Shown here: piece by piece, positions 8,186 through 17,040 of the stretch
Numbering within the stretch: the first letter of the stretch is position 1
How the letters are laid out: each line of letters starts with the position of its first letter
From: Acidovorax sp. Leaf160
Lineage (GTDB): Bacteria; Pseudomonadota; Gammaproteobacteria; Burkholderiales; Burkholderiaceae_C
Assembly (NCBI RefSeq): GCF_001424265.1
Contig: NZ_LMOV01000012.1
Coordinates: 453-64,452 of the forward strand
Reading direction: 5' to 3'
Length of the DNA: 64,000 bases
Made by a program: the position numbers and the translations under genes
Notes under the pieces: generated by a model
What the model saw: only the letters and a program-made list of their open reading frames with translations
Databases searched by the model: none
What the model was told of the DNA's origin: nothing

Positions 8186-8450
8186 GCGACCAGCGCGCGC
8201 AGCGCCTGCACCGCACCCATGGCCCATCGCCCATCGCTTGCAGATCGCGTGGCACCGCGTGCACGCCTCGGGCGGTCTGCGTCGACCGGCGCTGGCGGCT
8301 CCTGGCCCCTGGCTCCTGCCGGCGCCGGCCGGGCAGGGGCCCATCCGCCGCGCCGGAACCCCGGCCGGCGCCACCGCAGCGCGTGCTCCGATTCAGGCGC
8401 CTGGCCGGGTCTCCCCCCAGCCGGATTGCCTGCATGACGGTTGCATGTCG
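8186..8450. other. intergenic region before the ppk promoter
   Basis: No credible gene or terminator is seen. Short frames on both strands have poor composition and no ribosome sites. The functional part is at the right end, where the Pho box begins. Confidence 0.5.
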
Positions 8451-8484
8451 ATGTCATGAATTTGTAACCTGGCCGTCTCATACT
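8451..8484 (+). promoter_or_regulatory. Pho box and -10 of ppk
   Basis: ATGTCATGAATTTGTAAC (8451-8468) has the two 7-base half repeats spaced by four bases that PhoB binds (consensus CTGTCAT-N4-CTGTCAC). A -10 CATACT (8479-8484) begins 10 bases after the box, and no good -35 is present, as expected for a PhoB-activated promoter. Confidence 0.75.
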
Positions 8485-8495
8485 GGCGTTCGTCC

Positions 8496-10799
8496 GTGTT
8501 TCCCTCATCGCTGCCCATGCCGCCTTTCTCTCCAGCCAGCTTGCCCCCGCCTTCCCGTGCGGCCGCGCAGAGCGAGCCAGGCGGATGCCCGGCCACGCCG
8601 GCTGCTGCCGCGCCTGCCATGCCAGAGGCGCTGCCTCCGCCGCCCGTCGAGCAAGCCTCGCCCGCAGCCGCGCCCCTGCCGCCCCTGCCGCCCCTGCCGC
8701 CTCTGACCCTGCTGGACCGCGACCACTCCATCCTGGCCTTCAACGAACGCGTCTTCGACTGGGCCGCCCGCACCGACGTGCCCCTGCTCGAACGCCTGCG
8801 CTACCTCTGCATCGTGTCGTCCAACCTGGACGAGTTCTTCGAGGTGCGCGCCGCTGCGCATCTGACGGCTGCGCAGGCCGGCGAAACCAAAGGTCCGTAC
8901 AGCACGGAATCGTTCGAGACCCTGGCCGCCCACGCGCATGCGCTGGTCGAGCGGCAGTACGCGCTTTACAACGATTCGCTGGTGCCGGCTTTCTCCAAGG
9001 CAGGCATCTGCCTCGTCTCGCATGGCGAGCGCAGCAGCGCGCAGCGGCGCTGGGTGCGCGACTACTTCATGCGCGATGTGCGTCCCTTGCTGATCCCCGT
9101 GGGGCTGGACCCGGCGCACCCCTTCCCGCAGGTGGCCAACAAGTCGCTCAACTTCATCGTGCGCCTGCGCGGCGACGATGCCTTCGGCCGCGAGAACGAG
9201 ATCGCCATCGTCAAGGTGCCGCGCATCCTGCCGCGCGTGCTCCGTCTGCCGGCGGAGGTCGCGCCCAGGGGCATGCAGTTCGTCAGCCTGTCGAGCATCG
9301 TGCGCACGCACCTGGCGGACCTGTTTCCCGGGCGCGAGGTGTCCGAGTTCTCCCAGTTCCGCGTGACCCGCCATTCCGACCTTGCCGTGGACGAGGACGA
9401 CGTGCGCAACCTGCGCACCGCGCTGCGCCAGGGCCTGCAGCATCGGCACTACGGCCAGGCGGTGCGGCTCGAGGTTTCGGCGGGCTGCTCCCGCTTCCTG
9501 GCCGACTTCCTGCAGTCGCAGTTCGGCCTGCCGGCTGCAGCGCTCTACCGCGTGCATGGGCCGGTGAACCTGGTGCGACTCTCGCAACTGGTCGATCTGG
9601 TCAATGTGCCGGCGCTCATGTTCCCGCCGTGGCGCGCGGCCTGGCCGGCGCAGCTGCCGCCCGGAACGCCGATCCTGGCGCAGATGAAGAAGCGCGACGT
9701 GCTGATCCACCAGCCCTTCGAGAGCTTCGACGGCGTGCTCGCGTTCCTGCGGGAGGCGGTGCACGACCCGGACGTGCTGGTCATCAAGCAGACCATCTAC
9801 CGCACGGGCGCCGATTCGGAAATGATGGACCTGCTGCGCGAGGCCGTGCGGCGCGGCAAGGAAGTGATGGTGGTGGTGGAGCTGAAGGCGCGTTTCGACG
9901 AGGAGGCCAACATCAACTGGGCCGAGGCGCTGGAATCCATCGGCGCACAGGTGGTGTATGGCGTGGTGGGCCTGAAGACCCATGCCAAGATGCTGCTGGT
10001 GACGCGCCGCGAGGGCCGCCACCTGCGGCGCTATGGACACCTGTCCACCGGCAACTACAACCGCCGCACCGCCCGGCTCTACACCGACCTCAGCTATCTC
10101 ACGGCGGACGAGCACGTCACCGCCGACATGGATGCGGTGTTCGACCACCTGGCCAGCCAGAACCCGCTGCCGCGCCTGAAGCGCCTGGTGATGGCGCCGT
10201 TCCATCTGCAGCGGGCCATGCTCGACTGCATCGAAGCGGTGGCCGCGGCTGCGGAGCGCGGCGAGGACGCCCGCATCGTCGCGAAGATGAATGCGCTGAC
10301 CGACGAGGCCCTGATCCACGCGCTGGTGCGGGCCGGCCAGTGCGGGGCGCGCATCGACCTGATCGTGCGCGGCGCCTGCATGCTGCCGGCGCAGGTGCCG
10401 GGCGTGACGGACAACATCCGCGTGCGCTCGGTGATCGGCCGGTTTCTGGAGCACACGCGGGTGTTCTACTTCCGCAGCGGCGCCAAGGAATCGCTCTACC
10501 TCTCCAGCGCCGATTGGATGAACCGCAACATGCTGCGCCGCGTGGAGCTGGCCTGGCCGGTGACCGATGGGCGCCTGCGCCAGCGCATCATCGACGAATG
10601 CCTGGTGGCCTACCTGCATGACGACCGCGATGCCTGGACGCTGCAATCCAACGGCCAGTACCAGCGCGCGCCGCGGCCCCTGGAGGGGCTGGGCGCCCAG
10701 CTGGCTCTGAGCCAGCGCTATGGCAGCGCACACCATCCCCATGCCCATGCGGCCGGTGCCAGCGGCGCGAAGCGGCCGGCTGGCAGGAAGGGAGGCTGA
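8496..10799 (+). CDS. ppk: polyphosphate kinase 1
   Basis: A PPK1 of up to 767 residues that reversibly transfers the gamma phosphate of ATP to long-chain polyphosphate. Visible features are the N-terminal domain beginning near residue 70 (LLDRDHSILAFNERVFDWA), the head region SSNLDEFFEVRAAAH, the catalytic KTHAK with the autophosphorylated His at about 496, and HLSTGNYNRRTARLYTD with a second conserved His near 515. The first ~65 residues are a Pro/Ala-rich extension of uncertain reality: GTG at 8496 and ATG at 8517 are both possible. The stop overlaps the sixA start (TGATG). A Pho box lies just upstream, so synthesis should rise when phosphate is scarce. Confidence 0.96.
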   Translation: MFPSSLPMPPFSPASLPPPSRAAAQSEPGGCPATPAAAAPAMPEALPPPPVEQASPAAAPLPPLPPLPPLTLLDRDHSILAFNERVFDWAARTDVPLLERLRYLCIVSSNLDEFFEVRAAAHLTAAQAGETKGPYSTESFETLAAHAHALVERQYALYNDSLVPAFSKAGICLVSHGERSSAQRRWVRDYFMRDVRPLLIPVGLDPAHPFPQVANKSLNFIVRLRGDDAFGRENEIAIVKVPRILPRVLRLPAEVAPRGMQFVSLSSIVRTHLADLFPGREVSEFSQFRVTRHSDLAVDEDDVRNLRTALRQGLQHRHYGQAVRLEVSAGCSRFLADFLQSQFGLPAAALYRVHGPVNLVRLSQLVDLVNVPALMFPPWRAAWPAQLPPGTPILAQMKKRDVLIHQPFESFDGVLAFLREAVHDPDVLVIKQTIYRTGADSEMMDLLREAVRRGKEVMVVVELKARFDEEANINWAEALESIGAQVVYGVVGLKTHAKMLLVTRREGRHLRRYGHLSTGNYNRRTARLYTDLSYLTADEHVTADMDAVFDHLASQNPLPRLKRLVMAPFHLQRAMLDCIEAVAAAAERGEDARIVAKMNALTDEALIHALVRAGQCGARIDLIVRGACMLPAQVPGVTDNIRVRSVIGRFLEHTRVFYFRSGAKESLYLSSADWMNRNMLRRVELAWPVTDGRLRQRIIDECLVAYLHDDRDAWTLQSNGQYQRAPRPLEGLGAQLALSQRYGSAHHPHAHAAGASGAKRPAGRKGG

Positions 10800-11260
10800 T
10801 GGACCTGATCCTGTGGCGCCATGCCGAGGCCGAAGAGGCCGGGGAGGGCGCGGACGACCTGGAGCGTGCGCTGACCGGCCGAGGCGAGAAGCAGGCCACC
10901 CGCATGGCGGCCTGGCTGGACAGGCAGCTGCCCGAAGGGCTGCGCGTGCTGGCCAGTCCCGCCAAGCGAACCGATCAGACGGCGCGGGCGCTGGGCCGCA
11001 AGTTCAAGCTGCGGGCCGAGTTGCTGCCTGGTGGATCGCCTGCCGATCTGCTGGAACTGGTGCAGTGGCCGCGCCAGCGGGGCGCCGTGCTGGTCGTCGG
11101 CCATCAGCCCATGCTGGGCCAGACGGTGGCGCAACTGCTGGGCCTGCAGGCCGGCGACTGCGCCATTCGCAAAGGAGCGGTGTGGTGGCTGCGGCACCGC
11201 CAGCGCCCGGAAGGCGAAGAGACGGTGCTCATGGCCGTGCAGTCGCCCGAGTTCCTCTAG
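10799..11260 (+). CDS. sixA: phosphohistidine phosphatase SixA
   Basis: A 153-residue protein of the histidine phosphatase (phosphoglycerate-mutase-like) superfamily. The short catalytic motif LWRHAEAE has the nucleophilic His at residue 8; VLASPAKRTDQTA and VVGHQPMLG supply the other conserved Arg and His. SixA of Escherichia coli dephosphorylates phosphohistidine in the Hpt domain of ArcB and in the nitrogen phosphotransferase system. The start shares its A with the ppk stop, so it is cotranscribed and translationally coupled with ppk. It may act on a phosphohistidine protein connected to phosphate metabolism, but that is inference. Confidence 0.9.
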   Translation: MDLILWRHAEAEEAGEGADDLERALTGRGEKQATRMAAWLDRQLPEGLRVLASPAKRTDQTARALGRKFKLRAELLPGGSPADLLELVQWPRQRGAVLVVGHQPMLGQTVAQLLGLQAGDCAIRKGAVWWLRHRQRPEGEETVLMAVQSPEFL

Positions 11261-11291
11261 TACCGCCCGCGTCCGGCGGGCCTGCGGATAA

Positions 11292-11930
11292 CTACTTGCG
11301 CGCCGGCTTGGCGCGCTTGGCCGCGGCCGCCGGGGCCGTCGCCACCGCTGCGGGTGCTGCAGACGCCTCTGCCTTCGGGCGGCCCGTCTTGATGGACGGC
11401 ACGGCCTGCAGCGCCCTGAGCAGCGCATCGTCGGACAGCGTGGCGAGCAGCTTCAGGCCAGCACGCAGCAACTCGCTCTTCTTGGTAGTCTGGGCGAGCT
11501 GGCCCGAGCGCTGCTTGAGCGATTCAATGACGGCGTACTCTTCCTTCGGGATGGTGAAGCTGTCGCGCACCAGCTTGGGCTTCTTGGCTTTCGCGGCCTT
11601 CTCTTCGGCTGCCGATGGCTTGGCGGCAGCGGGCGCCGCTGCGGGGGGCGTGGCTGCAGCCTGGCGCTTGGCGCGCTTGCCGGCAGCTGCCTTCTTGCCG
11701 GGCGCGGGTTGCGGGGTGTGCGGGGCCGGCGCGGCTTGGGGCTCCTTCACCGTCTTATCGGCCTTGGCTGCCTTGGCTGCCTTCGCGGGCGCGGAAGCGG
11801 TCCTGGCGGCGGCGCCGGCAGCGGGGGCCGGGTGGGCCGTTGCGGTGGCGGCCGCAGGCTCGGCTGCGGCAGGCTGTGCAGCGACGGAATCGGCGGCGGA
11901 AGGGGTGGCCGAGGCGCGGGTGGCAGACAT
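11292..11930 (-). CDS. histone-H1-like Lys/Ala-rich protein with a conserved central domain
   Basis: A 212-residue, very basic protein. Residues 1-118 and 185-212 are Ala/Lys/Pro-rich tails with AKAAKA repeats like those of bacterial histone-H1-like proteins. Between them, about residues 119-185, is a compact segment (KLVRDSFTIPKEEYAVIESL, then KKSELLRAGLKLLATLSDDAL and IKTGRPKA) that I remember as conserved in Burkholderiales; its short strand followed by two helices resembles a ribbon-helix-helix fold. DNA or polyanion binding is therefore likely. It lies between the ppk-sixA unit and ppx, convergent with the former, so a link to polyphosphate granules or the nucleoid under phosphate limitation is plausible but unproven. 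GGAG precedes the ATG by 7 bases, and a perfect 27-bp palindrome lies just upstream. Confidence 0.75.
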   Translation of the reverse strand: MSATRASATPSAADSVAAQPAAAEPAAATATAHPAPAAGAAARTASAPAKAAKAAKADKTVKEPQAAPAPHTPQPAPGKKAAAGKRAKRQAAATPPAAAPAAAKPSAAEEKAAKAKKPKLVRDSFTIPKEEYAVIESLKQRSGQLAQTTKKSELLRAGLKLLATLSDDALLRALQAVPSIKTGRPKAEASAAPAAVATAPAAAAKRAKPARK

Positions 11931-11945
11931 TCAGAACTCCAGTTG

Positions 11946-11972
11946 AAACGATATAAACAGTTTATATCGTTT
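11946..11972. promoter_or_regulatory. 27-bp perfect palindrome in front of the H1-like gene
   Basis: Arms AAACGATATAAA (11946-11957) and TTTATATCGTTT (11961-11972) are separated by CAG. It lies 16 bases upstream of the leftward start codon, in AT-rich DNA that probably forms the -10 region, so it looks like an operator rather than a terminator. The cognate regulator is unknown; the H1-like protein itself, with its ribbon-helix-helix-like core, is a candidate. Confidence 0.75.
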
Positions 11973-12038
11973 TATTGAAGATTCCAAGGTGCGGGACGGG
12001 CCATGAATGATGGGCTCCCCGGCGTCCGGGCGTTCCCG

Positions 12039-13520
12039 TCAGGGCAGCTCCGCCACGAACTCCCACGGTGTCTTCTGCCAGGCGATGGTTTCGTCGCGCA
12101 GCAGGTGCGCGGACTGGGGGTAGCTGCCGGCCCAGCCGGGCCGCGCGCGCACGATGCAGCGGTGGCCCTGCAATTGCAGCGCAATGCCTTCCACGTCGGG
12201 GTCGCGCCGGGCGTGGCACAGCGCCACTGCCACGCGAAAGCACATCAGCTGGAGCGCGAGCACCGGGTCGTTGATGTCTGCCTCGAGCTTGCGCACCTTG
12301 CCGCGGTGGCCCATCACCAGCAGGCCCAGGCGGTGCAGCTCGGGCAGCGAGAAGCCGGCCGCATCGGTGTGTTCGAGGATGTATGCGCCATGGCGGTGGT
12401 AATCGTTGTGCGAGATGCGGCTGCCCACTTCATGCAGCCGTGCCGCCCAGTCCAGCTTCAGGGCAGCCCGCTCGGAGCCGGAGGGCGCCGCGGCGGCGAA
12501 CAGGGCGCAGGCGACCCGCGCGACGCGTTCGGCGTGCGGCACGTCCACCGCGAAGCGCTGCATCAGCCCACGCACCGTGGAAGAGCGCAGGTCGGTGGCC
12601 GGTTGCTCGCGGTCGAGCAGGTCGTAGAGCGCTCCCTGCCGCAGGGCCCCTTGCGCGACATGCATCTGGTCGATGCCCAGCAAGTCGAACACGGCGCGCA
12701 GCACGCTGATGCCACCGCCGATGACGGCGCGGCGGTCTTCCTTGAGACCCTCCAGCCGCACCCGGTCTGCGCTGCGGGCCTGCAGCAACTGCGCCAGCAG
12801 CCAGTCTAGGCCCTCGCGCGTGATGAGCCCCGGTGTGCCACCGGCAGCGGAGGTCAGGATCTCGCCGACCGCGCCGGCCGTGCCCGACGAGCCGTAGGCC
12901 ACGTCCCAGGTATCGCGGCGGTAGGTGCCCAGCGCTTCGTCGAGCACCGCCTTGGCGGCGATCTCGGCCAGCATGAAGGCCTGCGGCGTGAACTGGCCTT
13001 CCGGAAAGTAGCGTGTGGACCAGGCGACGCTGCCCACGCGGAAGGAGGCCACGGCCGAGGGCGTGAACTGCTGGCCCAGGATCATCTCGGTCGAGCGCCC
13101 GCCGATGTCCACCACCAGCCTCCGTTCGTCCGACTGGGGCAGCAGGTGCGCGACGCCCTGGTAGATCAGCCGTGCCTCTTCGGGGCCGGACACCACGTCG
13201 ATCGGGTGGCCGAGGATCTCGTTGCCGCGCTGGATGAACACGTCGCGGTTCTTCGCCTCGCGCAGCGTCTGCGTGGCCACCACGCGCACCTGGCTGGGGG
13301 CGAAGCCGGCCAGGCGCTCGGCAAAACGCGCCAGGCAGTCCCAGCCGCGCTGCATGGCCGCCGGCGTCAGGTTGCGGTCTTCGTCCAGGCCGCTGCCCTG
13401 GCGCACGGTTTCCTTGAGGTATTCGATCCGGTGGATATGGCCGTGCTCGAAGCGGCCGATTTCGAGGCGAAAGCTGTTGGATCCCAAATCCACAGCGGCG
13501 AGCAGTGTTCCGTCTTGCAT
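12039..13520 (-). CDS. ppx: exopolyphosphatase (Ppx/GppA family)
   Basis: A 493-residue protein that removes terminal phosphates from polyphosphate and, in some relatives, converts pppGpp to ppGpp. The actin-like ATPase core starts at MQDGTLLAAVDLGSNSFRLE (phosphate 1 loop DLGSN) and includes LVVDIGGRSTEMILG (second loop) and AYGSSGTAGAVGEIL. The C-terminal third contains an HD-type helical domain (LHEVGSRISHNDYHRHGAYIL). The ATG at 13520 fits the family start exactly; an in-frame 100-residue upstream extension to 13820 is Arg/Pro-rich and probably not translated. It is divergent from pstS, and a candidate Pho promoter pointing towards ppx lies at 13833-13877. Confidence 0.94.
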   Translation of the reverse strand: MQDGTLLAAVDLGSNSFRLEIGRFEHGHIHRIEYLKETVRQGSGLDEDRNLTPAAMQRGWDCLARFAERLAGFAPSQVRVVATQTLREAKNRDVFIQRGNEILGHPIDVVSGPEEARLIYQGVAHLLPQSDERRLVVDIGGRSTEMILGQQFTPSAVASFRVGSVAWSTRYFPEGQFTPQAFMLAEIAAKAVLDEALGTYRRDTWDVAYGSSGTAGAVGEILTSAAGGTPGLITREGLDWLLAQLLQARSADRVRLEGLKEDRRAVIGGGISVLRAVFDLLGIDQMHVAQGALRQGALYDLLDREQPATDLRSSTVRGLMQRFAVDVPHAERVARVACALFAAAAPSGSERAALKLDWAARLHEVGSRISHNDYHRHGAYILEHTDAAGFSLPELHRLGLLVMGHRGKVRKLEADINDPVLALQLMCFRVAVALCHARRDPDVEGIALQLQGHRCIVRARPGWAGSYPQSAHLLRDETIAWQKTPWEFVAELP

Positions 13521-13832
13521 GGGTGTGCGCGGGGCGCGGGTTCTTCTGTCGGTCCAGCATAGCACCAGCGGCGCGGCCCGCCTGCCCGCTGCGCTGGGCA
13601 GGCGCAGGGGTGGGCGGCCCGACGGCCGGGCGGGGCGCAGCTTGCTCATGCGAATGGGCGTGGCCGCCGTTTTCTTCGCCGGATTTACCGGGAGCGCTGC
13701 GGCATCAGGAGTGCGGCCCCTTCGTAGGGGGCGGGGGGTGCGGGCAGAGCGAGGGCGGAGCGGTGGGTGCGGCGGCGGAACATGGTGTTTCCCCAAGGTG
13801 GATGGATGACGCCGGTTCATTCCGGCCCCCGC

Positions 13833-13877
13833 AGATTACGCAGCGCGTGCGACAGCTGCGTGACGATTTCATGTCAG
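13833..13877 (-). promoter_or_regulatory. candidate leftward Pho promoter towards ppx
   Basis: Reading leftward there are three 7-base half repeats in 11-bp steps: CTGACAT (13877-13871), TCGTCAC (13866-13860) and CTGTCGC (13855-13849). Ten bases further is a -10-like TAATCT (13838-13833). The box-to-minus-10 distance is the same as at ppk and pstS. The predicted transcript has a leader of about 300 bases before the ppx ATG. Confidence 0.55.
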
Positions 13878-13913
13878 AGGCCCGGCGGCGCTCCCCGTGA
13901 CAGGGGCTTTTGC

Positions 13914-13947
13914 TTGTCATGTCGGTGTCACAAAGCCCACCTAGAGT
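13914..13947 (+). promoter_or_regulatory. Pho box and -10 of pstS
   Basis: TTGTCATGTCGGTGTCAC (13914-13931) matches the PhoB box of two 7-base repeats separated by four bases. The -10 TAGAGT (13942-13947) begins 10 bases after it and no -35 hexamer is visible, as in PhoB-dependent promoters. Confidence 0.85.
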
Positions 13948-13984
13948 CACGGCATCGATTGTTCCAACCCCAAGAGGTCTCTCC

Positions 13985-15025
13985 ATGAAACTGTCTGCAA
14001 TCCGTGTCCTGGTGTCTGCCGTGGTGGCTGCCGGTGCTTTCTCCAGCGCCTGGGCCCAGCAGGAAGCCACCGGTGCCGGTGCCAGCTTCCCGGCGCCGCT
14101 CTATTCCAAGTGGGCTGCCGACTACAACAAGGCGACGGGCGTGAAGATCAACTACCAGTCCGTCGGCTCCGGCGCCGGCCTGCGCCAGATCGAAGCGAAG
14201 ACGGTGGACTTCGGTGCTTCCGACGCGCCCCTCAAGGACGAAGACCTGGCCAAGAAGGGCTTGGTACAGTTCCCCACCGTGATCGGTGGCGTCGTGCCGG
14301 TGGTCAACATCAAGGGCATCGAGCCCGGCCAGCTCAAGCTGAGCGGCCAGGTGCTGGGCGACATCTACCTGGGCAAGATCACCAAGTGGAACGACCCCGC
14401 CATCGCCGCGCTGAACGCCGGCGTGAACCTGCCTGACGCCGCGATCGCCCCGGTGCGCCGCGCCGACGGCTCGGGTACCAGCTTCATCTTCACCAACTAC
14501 CTCAGCAAGGTGAACGCCGAGTGGAAGTCGAAGGTCGGCGAAGGCACGGCCGTGAACTGGCCCACGGGCGCGGGCGGCAAGGGCAACGAAGGCGTGGCCG
14601 CTTTCGTGGGCCGCCTGCCCAACTCCATCGGTTACGTCGAGTACGCCTACGTCAAGCAGAACAAGATGACCTATGTGCAGCTGCAGAACGCCGACGGCGC
14701 GTACGTCTCGCCCGACGACGACGCCTTCAAGGCGGCCGCAGCCGGCGCCGAGTGGGCCAAGAGCTTCTATCAGATCCTGACGAACCAGCCCGGCAAGGCC
14801 GCGTGGCCGATCACCGGTGCCACCTTCATCCTGATGCAAAAGAGCCAGGAGAAGCCGGTCCAGGCCACCACGTCGCTGAAGTTCTTCGAATGGGCTTACC
14901 AGTCCGGCGACAAGACCGCCGCCGATCTGGACTACGTGCCCATGCCCGACAGCGTGAAGACCGTGATCATGAAGTCCTGGGGCGAGATCAAGGACACTTC
15001 CGGCAAGGCGATTTCCCTGAAGTAA
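13985..15025 (+). CDS. pstS: phosphate ABC transporter, periplasmic phosphate-binding protein
   Basis: A 346-residue PstS. A Sec signal peptide of about 24 residues ends in SSAWA before QQEATGAG. The mature N-terminus [15 protein letters not shown] is the family hallmark and binds phosphate together with the loop [15 protein letters not shown]. It captures inorganic phosphate in the periplasm for PstCA. AGAGG precedes the ATG. It is the first gene of pstSCAB-phoU, directly behind a Pho box; a short hairpin after the stop probably sets a higher PstS level relative to the membrane subunits. Confidence 0.98.
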   Translation: MKLSAIRVLVSAVVAAGAFSSAWAQQEATGAGASFPAPLYSKWAADYNKATGVKINYQSVGSGAGLRQIEAKTVDFGASDAPLKDEDLAKKGLVQFPTVIGGVVPVVNIKGIEPGQLKLSGQVLGDIYLGKITKWNDPAIAALNAGVNLPDAAIAPVRRADGSGTSFIFTNYLSKVNAEWKSKVGEGTAVNWPTGAGGKGNEGVAAFVGRLPNSIGYVEYAYVKQNKMTYVQLQNADGAYVSPDDDAFKAAAAGAEWAKSFYQILTNQPGKAAWPITGATFILMQKSQEKPVQATTSLKFFEWAYQSGDKTAADLDYVPMPDSVKTVIMKSWGEIKDTSGKAISLK

Positions 15026-15034
15026 TGCTGCAAA

Positions 15035-15053
15035 GGCCCGCTGCTCGCGGGCC
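15035..15053 (+). terminator. pstS-pstC intercistronic hairpin
   Basis: GGCCCGC (15035-15041) pairs with GCGGGCC (15047-15053) around a 5-base loop, 9 bases after the pstS stop. The following TCTGTTC is only weakly T-rich. It probably acts as a partial terminator or mRNA 3'-end stabiliser. Confidence 0.6.
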
Positions 15054-15086
15054 TCTGTTCGCCCACCACAACACAAGGCCAAAGAC

Positions 15087-16112
15087 GTGTCCACTACGTT
15101 GCCGGTTCCCAGCACGAGCGCCCGCGAGGGCGCGTCGAGCATTCCACGAACCAATCCTCCTTCCCGCTCGCCTCTCATCTCGGGAGTGCTCGCCGACCGC
15201 ATCTTCGGCGTGCTGGCGCGCGGCGCGGCGCTGCTGACGCTGGCCTTGCTGCTGGGCATCCTGGCCTCCCTGCTCGTGGGTGCCTGGCCTTCTATCGAGA
15301 AATACGGCCTCAGCTTCCTGGCCAGCAGCGTCTGGGACCCGGTTCAGGACGAGTACGGCGGCCTGGTGATGATCTACGGCACCATCGCCACGTCGATCAT
15401 CGCGCTGGTGATCGCCGTGCCGGTGAGCTTCGGCATCGCGCTCTTCCTCACCGAGCTGTCGCCTGCCTGGCTGAAGCGCCCGCTGGGCACGGCCATCGAG
15501 CTGCTGGCGGCGGTGCCGTCCATCGTCTATGGCATGTGGGGCCTGATGGTGTTCGGCCCCATCCTCGCCACCTATGTGCAGCAACCGCTGCAATCGCTTT
15601 TCTCCGGCGTGCCCTTCCTGGGCGCGTTCGTCTCCGGCCCACCCGTCGGCATCGGCATCCTGGCGGCCGGCATCATCCTGGCCATCATGATCATCCCGTT
15701 CATCGCGGCGGTGATGCGTGACGTGTTCGAAGTGACGCCCGCGCTGCTCAAGGAATCGGCCTACGGGCTCGGCTCCACCACCTGGGAAGTCGTCTGGAAG
15801 GTCGTGCTGCCCTACACCAAGACCGGCGTGCTGGGCGGCGTGATGCTCGGCCTGGGCCGCGCCCTGGGTGAAACCATGGCCGTCACCTTCGTGATCGGCA
15901 ACATGAACCAGCTCAATTCGCTGTCCATCTTCGAGGCGGCCAACAGCATCACCTCGGCGCTGGCCAACGAGTTCGCCGAAGCGGGCGAAGGCCTGCACCA
16001 GGCGTCGCTGATCTATCTCGGCCTGGTGCTGTTCTTCATCACCTTCGTGGTGCTGGCCCTGTCCAAGGTGCTGCTGTCGCGGCTGAAGAAGAGCGAAGGA
16101 GCCCGTTCATGA
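15087..16112 (+). CDS. pstC: phosphate ABC transporter permease PstC
   Basis: A 341-residue inner-membrane subunit with six predicted helices. The first begins at about residue 37 after a polar N-terminus, and the ABC-permease EAA loop lies near [20 protein letters not shown], with the typical [16 protein letters not shown] afterwards. It forms the membrane channel with PstA. The start is GTG at 15087, since no ATG lies upstream of the first helix. The stop overlaps the pstA start (ATGA), so they are translationally coupled. Confidence 0.96.
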   Translation: MSTTLPVPSTSAREGASSIPRTNPPSRSPLISGVLADRIFGVLARGAALLTLALLLGILASLLVGAWPSIEKYGLSFLASSVWDPVQDEYGGLVMIYGTIATSIIALVIAVPVSFGIALFLTELSPAWLKRPLGTAIELLAAVPSIVYGMWGLMVFGPILATYVQQPLQSLFSGVPFLGAFVSGPPVGIGILAAGIILAIMIIPFIAAVMRDVFEVTPALLKESAYGLGSTTWEVVWKVVLPYTKTGVLGGVMLGLGRALGETMAVTFVIGNMNQLNSLSIFEAANSITSALANEFAEAGEGLHQASLIYLGLVLFFITFVVLALSKVLLSRLKKSEGARS

Positions 16113-17002
16113 ACACCACCACTTCCACCTCGCAGCAACTCATCTCCGCAGCCGAACTGGCGCAGGTGCGCCAGGCGCGCTACAACGGGCGCAAGCGCGT
16201 GAACCAGATCGCGCTGACGCTCTCGCTGCTGGCGATGGCCTTCGGCGTCTTCTGGCTGGTCTGGATCCTGTGGGAAACCGTGCGCCTGGGCATCGGCGGC
16301 CTCAGCATCGCGCTGTTCACCGACATGACGCCGCCGCCCAACGAGGCCGGCGGTATTTCCAACGCCATCTTCGGCTCGGCGGTCATGGTGCTGCTGGCGA
16401 CCTTCGTCGGCACGCCCATCGGCATCATGGCCGGCGTGTACCTGGCGGAATACGACGCGCGCGGCTGGCTCGCATCGACTACGCGGTTCGTCAACGACAT
16501 CCTGTTGTCGGCCCCCAGCATCGTGATCGGCCTGTTCGTCTACACCGTGGTGGTGGCCCGCTTCAAGAGCTTCTCCGGCTACGCCGGGGTGATCGCCCTG
16601 GCGCTGATCGTGATTCCGGTGGTCATCCGCACCACCGAGAACATGCTGGTGCTGGTGCCGGCCAGCCTGCGCGAGGCGGCCTACGCCCTGGGCACGCCCA
16701 AGTGGAAGGTGATCGTGATGGTCACGCTGCGCGCGGCCCGTGCCGGCGTCATCACCGGCGTGCTGCTGGCCGTGGCCCGCATCGCCGGCGAAACCGCGCC
16801 GCTGCTGTTCACGGCGCTCAACAATCAGTTCTGGAACGCAGACCTCTCCAAGCCCATGGCCAGCCTGCCGGTCACGATCTTCAAGTTCGCCATGAGCCCC
16901 TACGAAAACTGGCAGCAGCTGGCCTGGGCCGGCGTGTTCCTCATCACCGTGGCGGTGCTCGGTCTGAACATCCTGGCGCGCGTGCTGACGCGCCAGAAAT
17001 GA
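16109..17002 (+). CDS. pstA: phosphate ABC transporter permease PstA
   Basis: A 297-residue inner-membrane subunit with six predicted helices. It carries the EAA-loop segment [21 protein letters not shown] and [15 protein letters not shown], both typical of PstA. It pairs with PstC to pass phosphate to the cytosol, driven by PstB. The start overlaps the pstC stop by four bases, and pstB follows 38 bases downstream. Confidence 0.96.
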   Translation: MNTTTSTSQQLISAAELAQVRQARYNGRKRVNQIALTLSLLAMAFGVFWLVWILWETVRLGIGGLSIALFTDMTPPPNEAGGISNAIFGSAVMVLLATFVGTPIGIMAGVYLAEYDARGWLASTTRFVNDILLSAPSIVIGLFVYTVVVARFKSFSGYAGVIALALIVIPVVIRTTENMLVLVPASLREAAYALGTPKWKVIVMVTLRAARAGVITGVLLAVARIAGETAPLLFTALNNQFWNADLSKPMASLPVTIFKFAMSPYENWQQLAWAGVFLITVAVLGLNILARVLTRQK

Positions 17003-17040
17003 CCGTCGCCACCCCATCGACCTCTTTCAGGTAATACGAC

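Larger units (their letters stand above)
13521..13984. other. ppx-pstS divergent control region
   Basis: 464 bases without a gene. It holds two back-to-back candidate Pho promoters (13833-13877 leftward, 13914-13947 rightward), about 35 bases apart, and the leaders of ppx and pstS. The part nearer ppx (13521-13830) shows no clear structure. Confidence 0.6.

Noticed and set aside
8505-10748. 747-codon open frame on the minus strand opposite ppk
   Set aside because: It is a His/Gln/Arg-rich shadow of the ppk reading frame, as commonly seen opposite GC-rich genes; there are no family features and ppk is unambiguous.
13928-15259. 443-codon open frame opposite pstS
   Set aside because: Antisense shadow of a well-defined gene.
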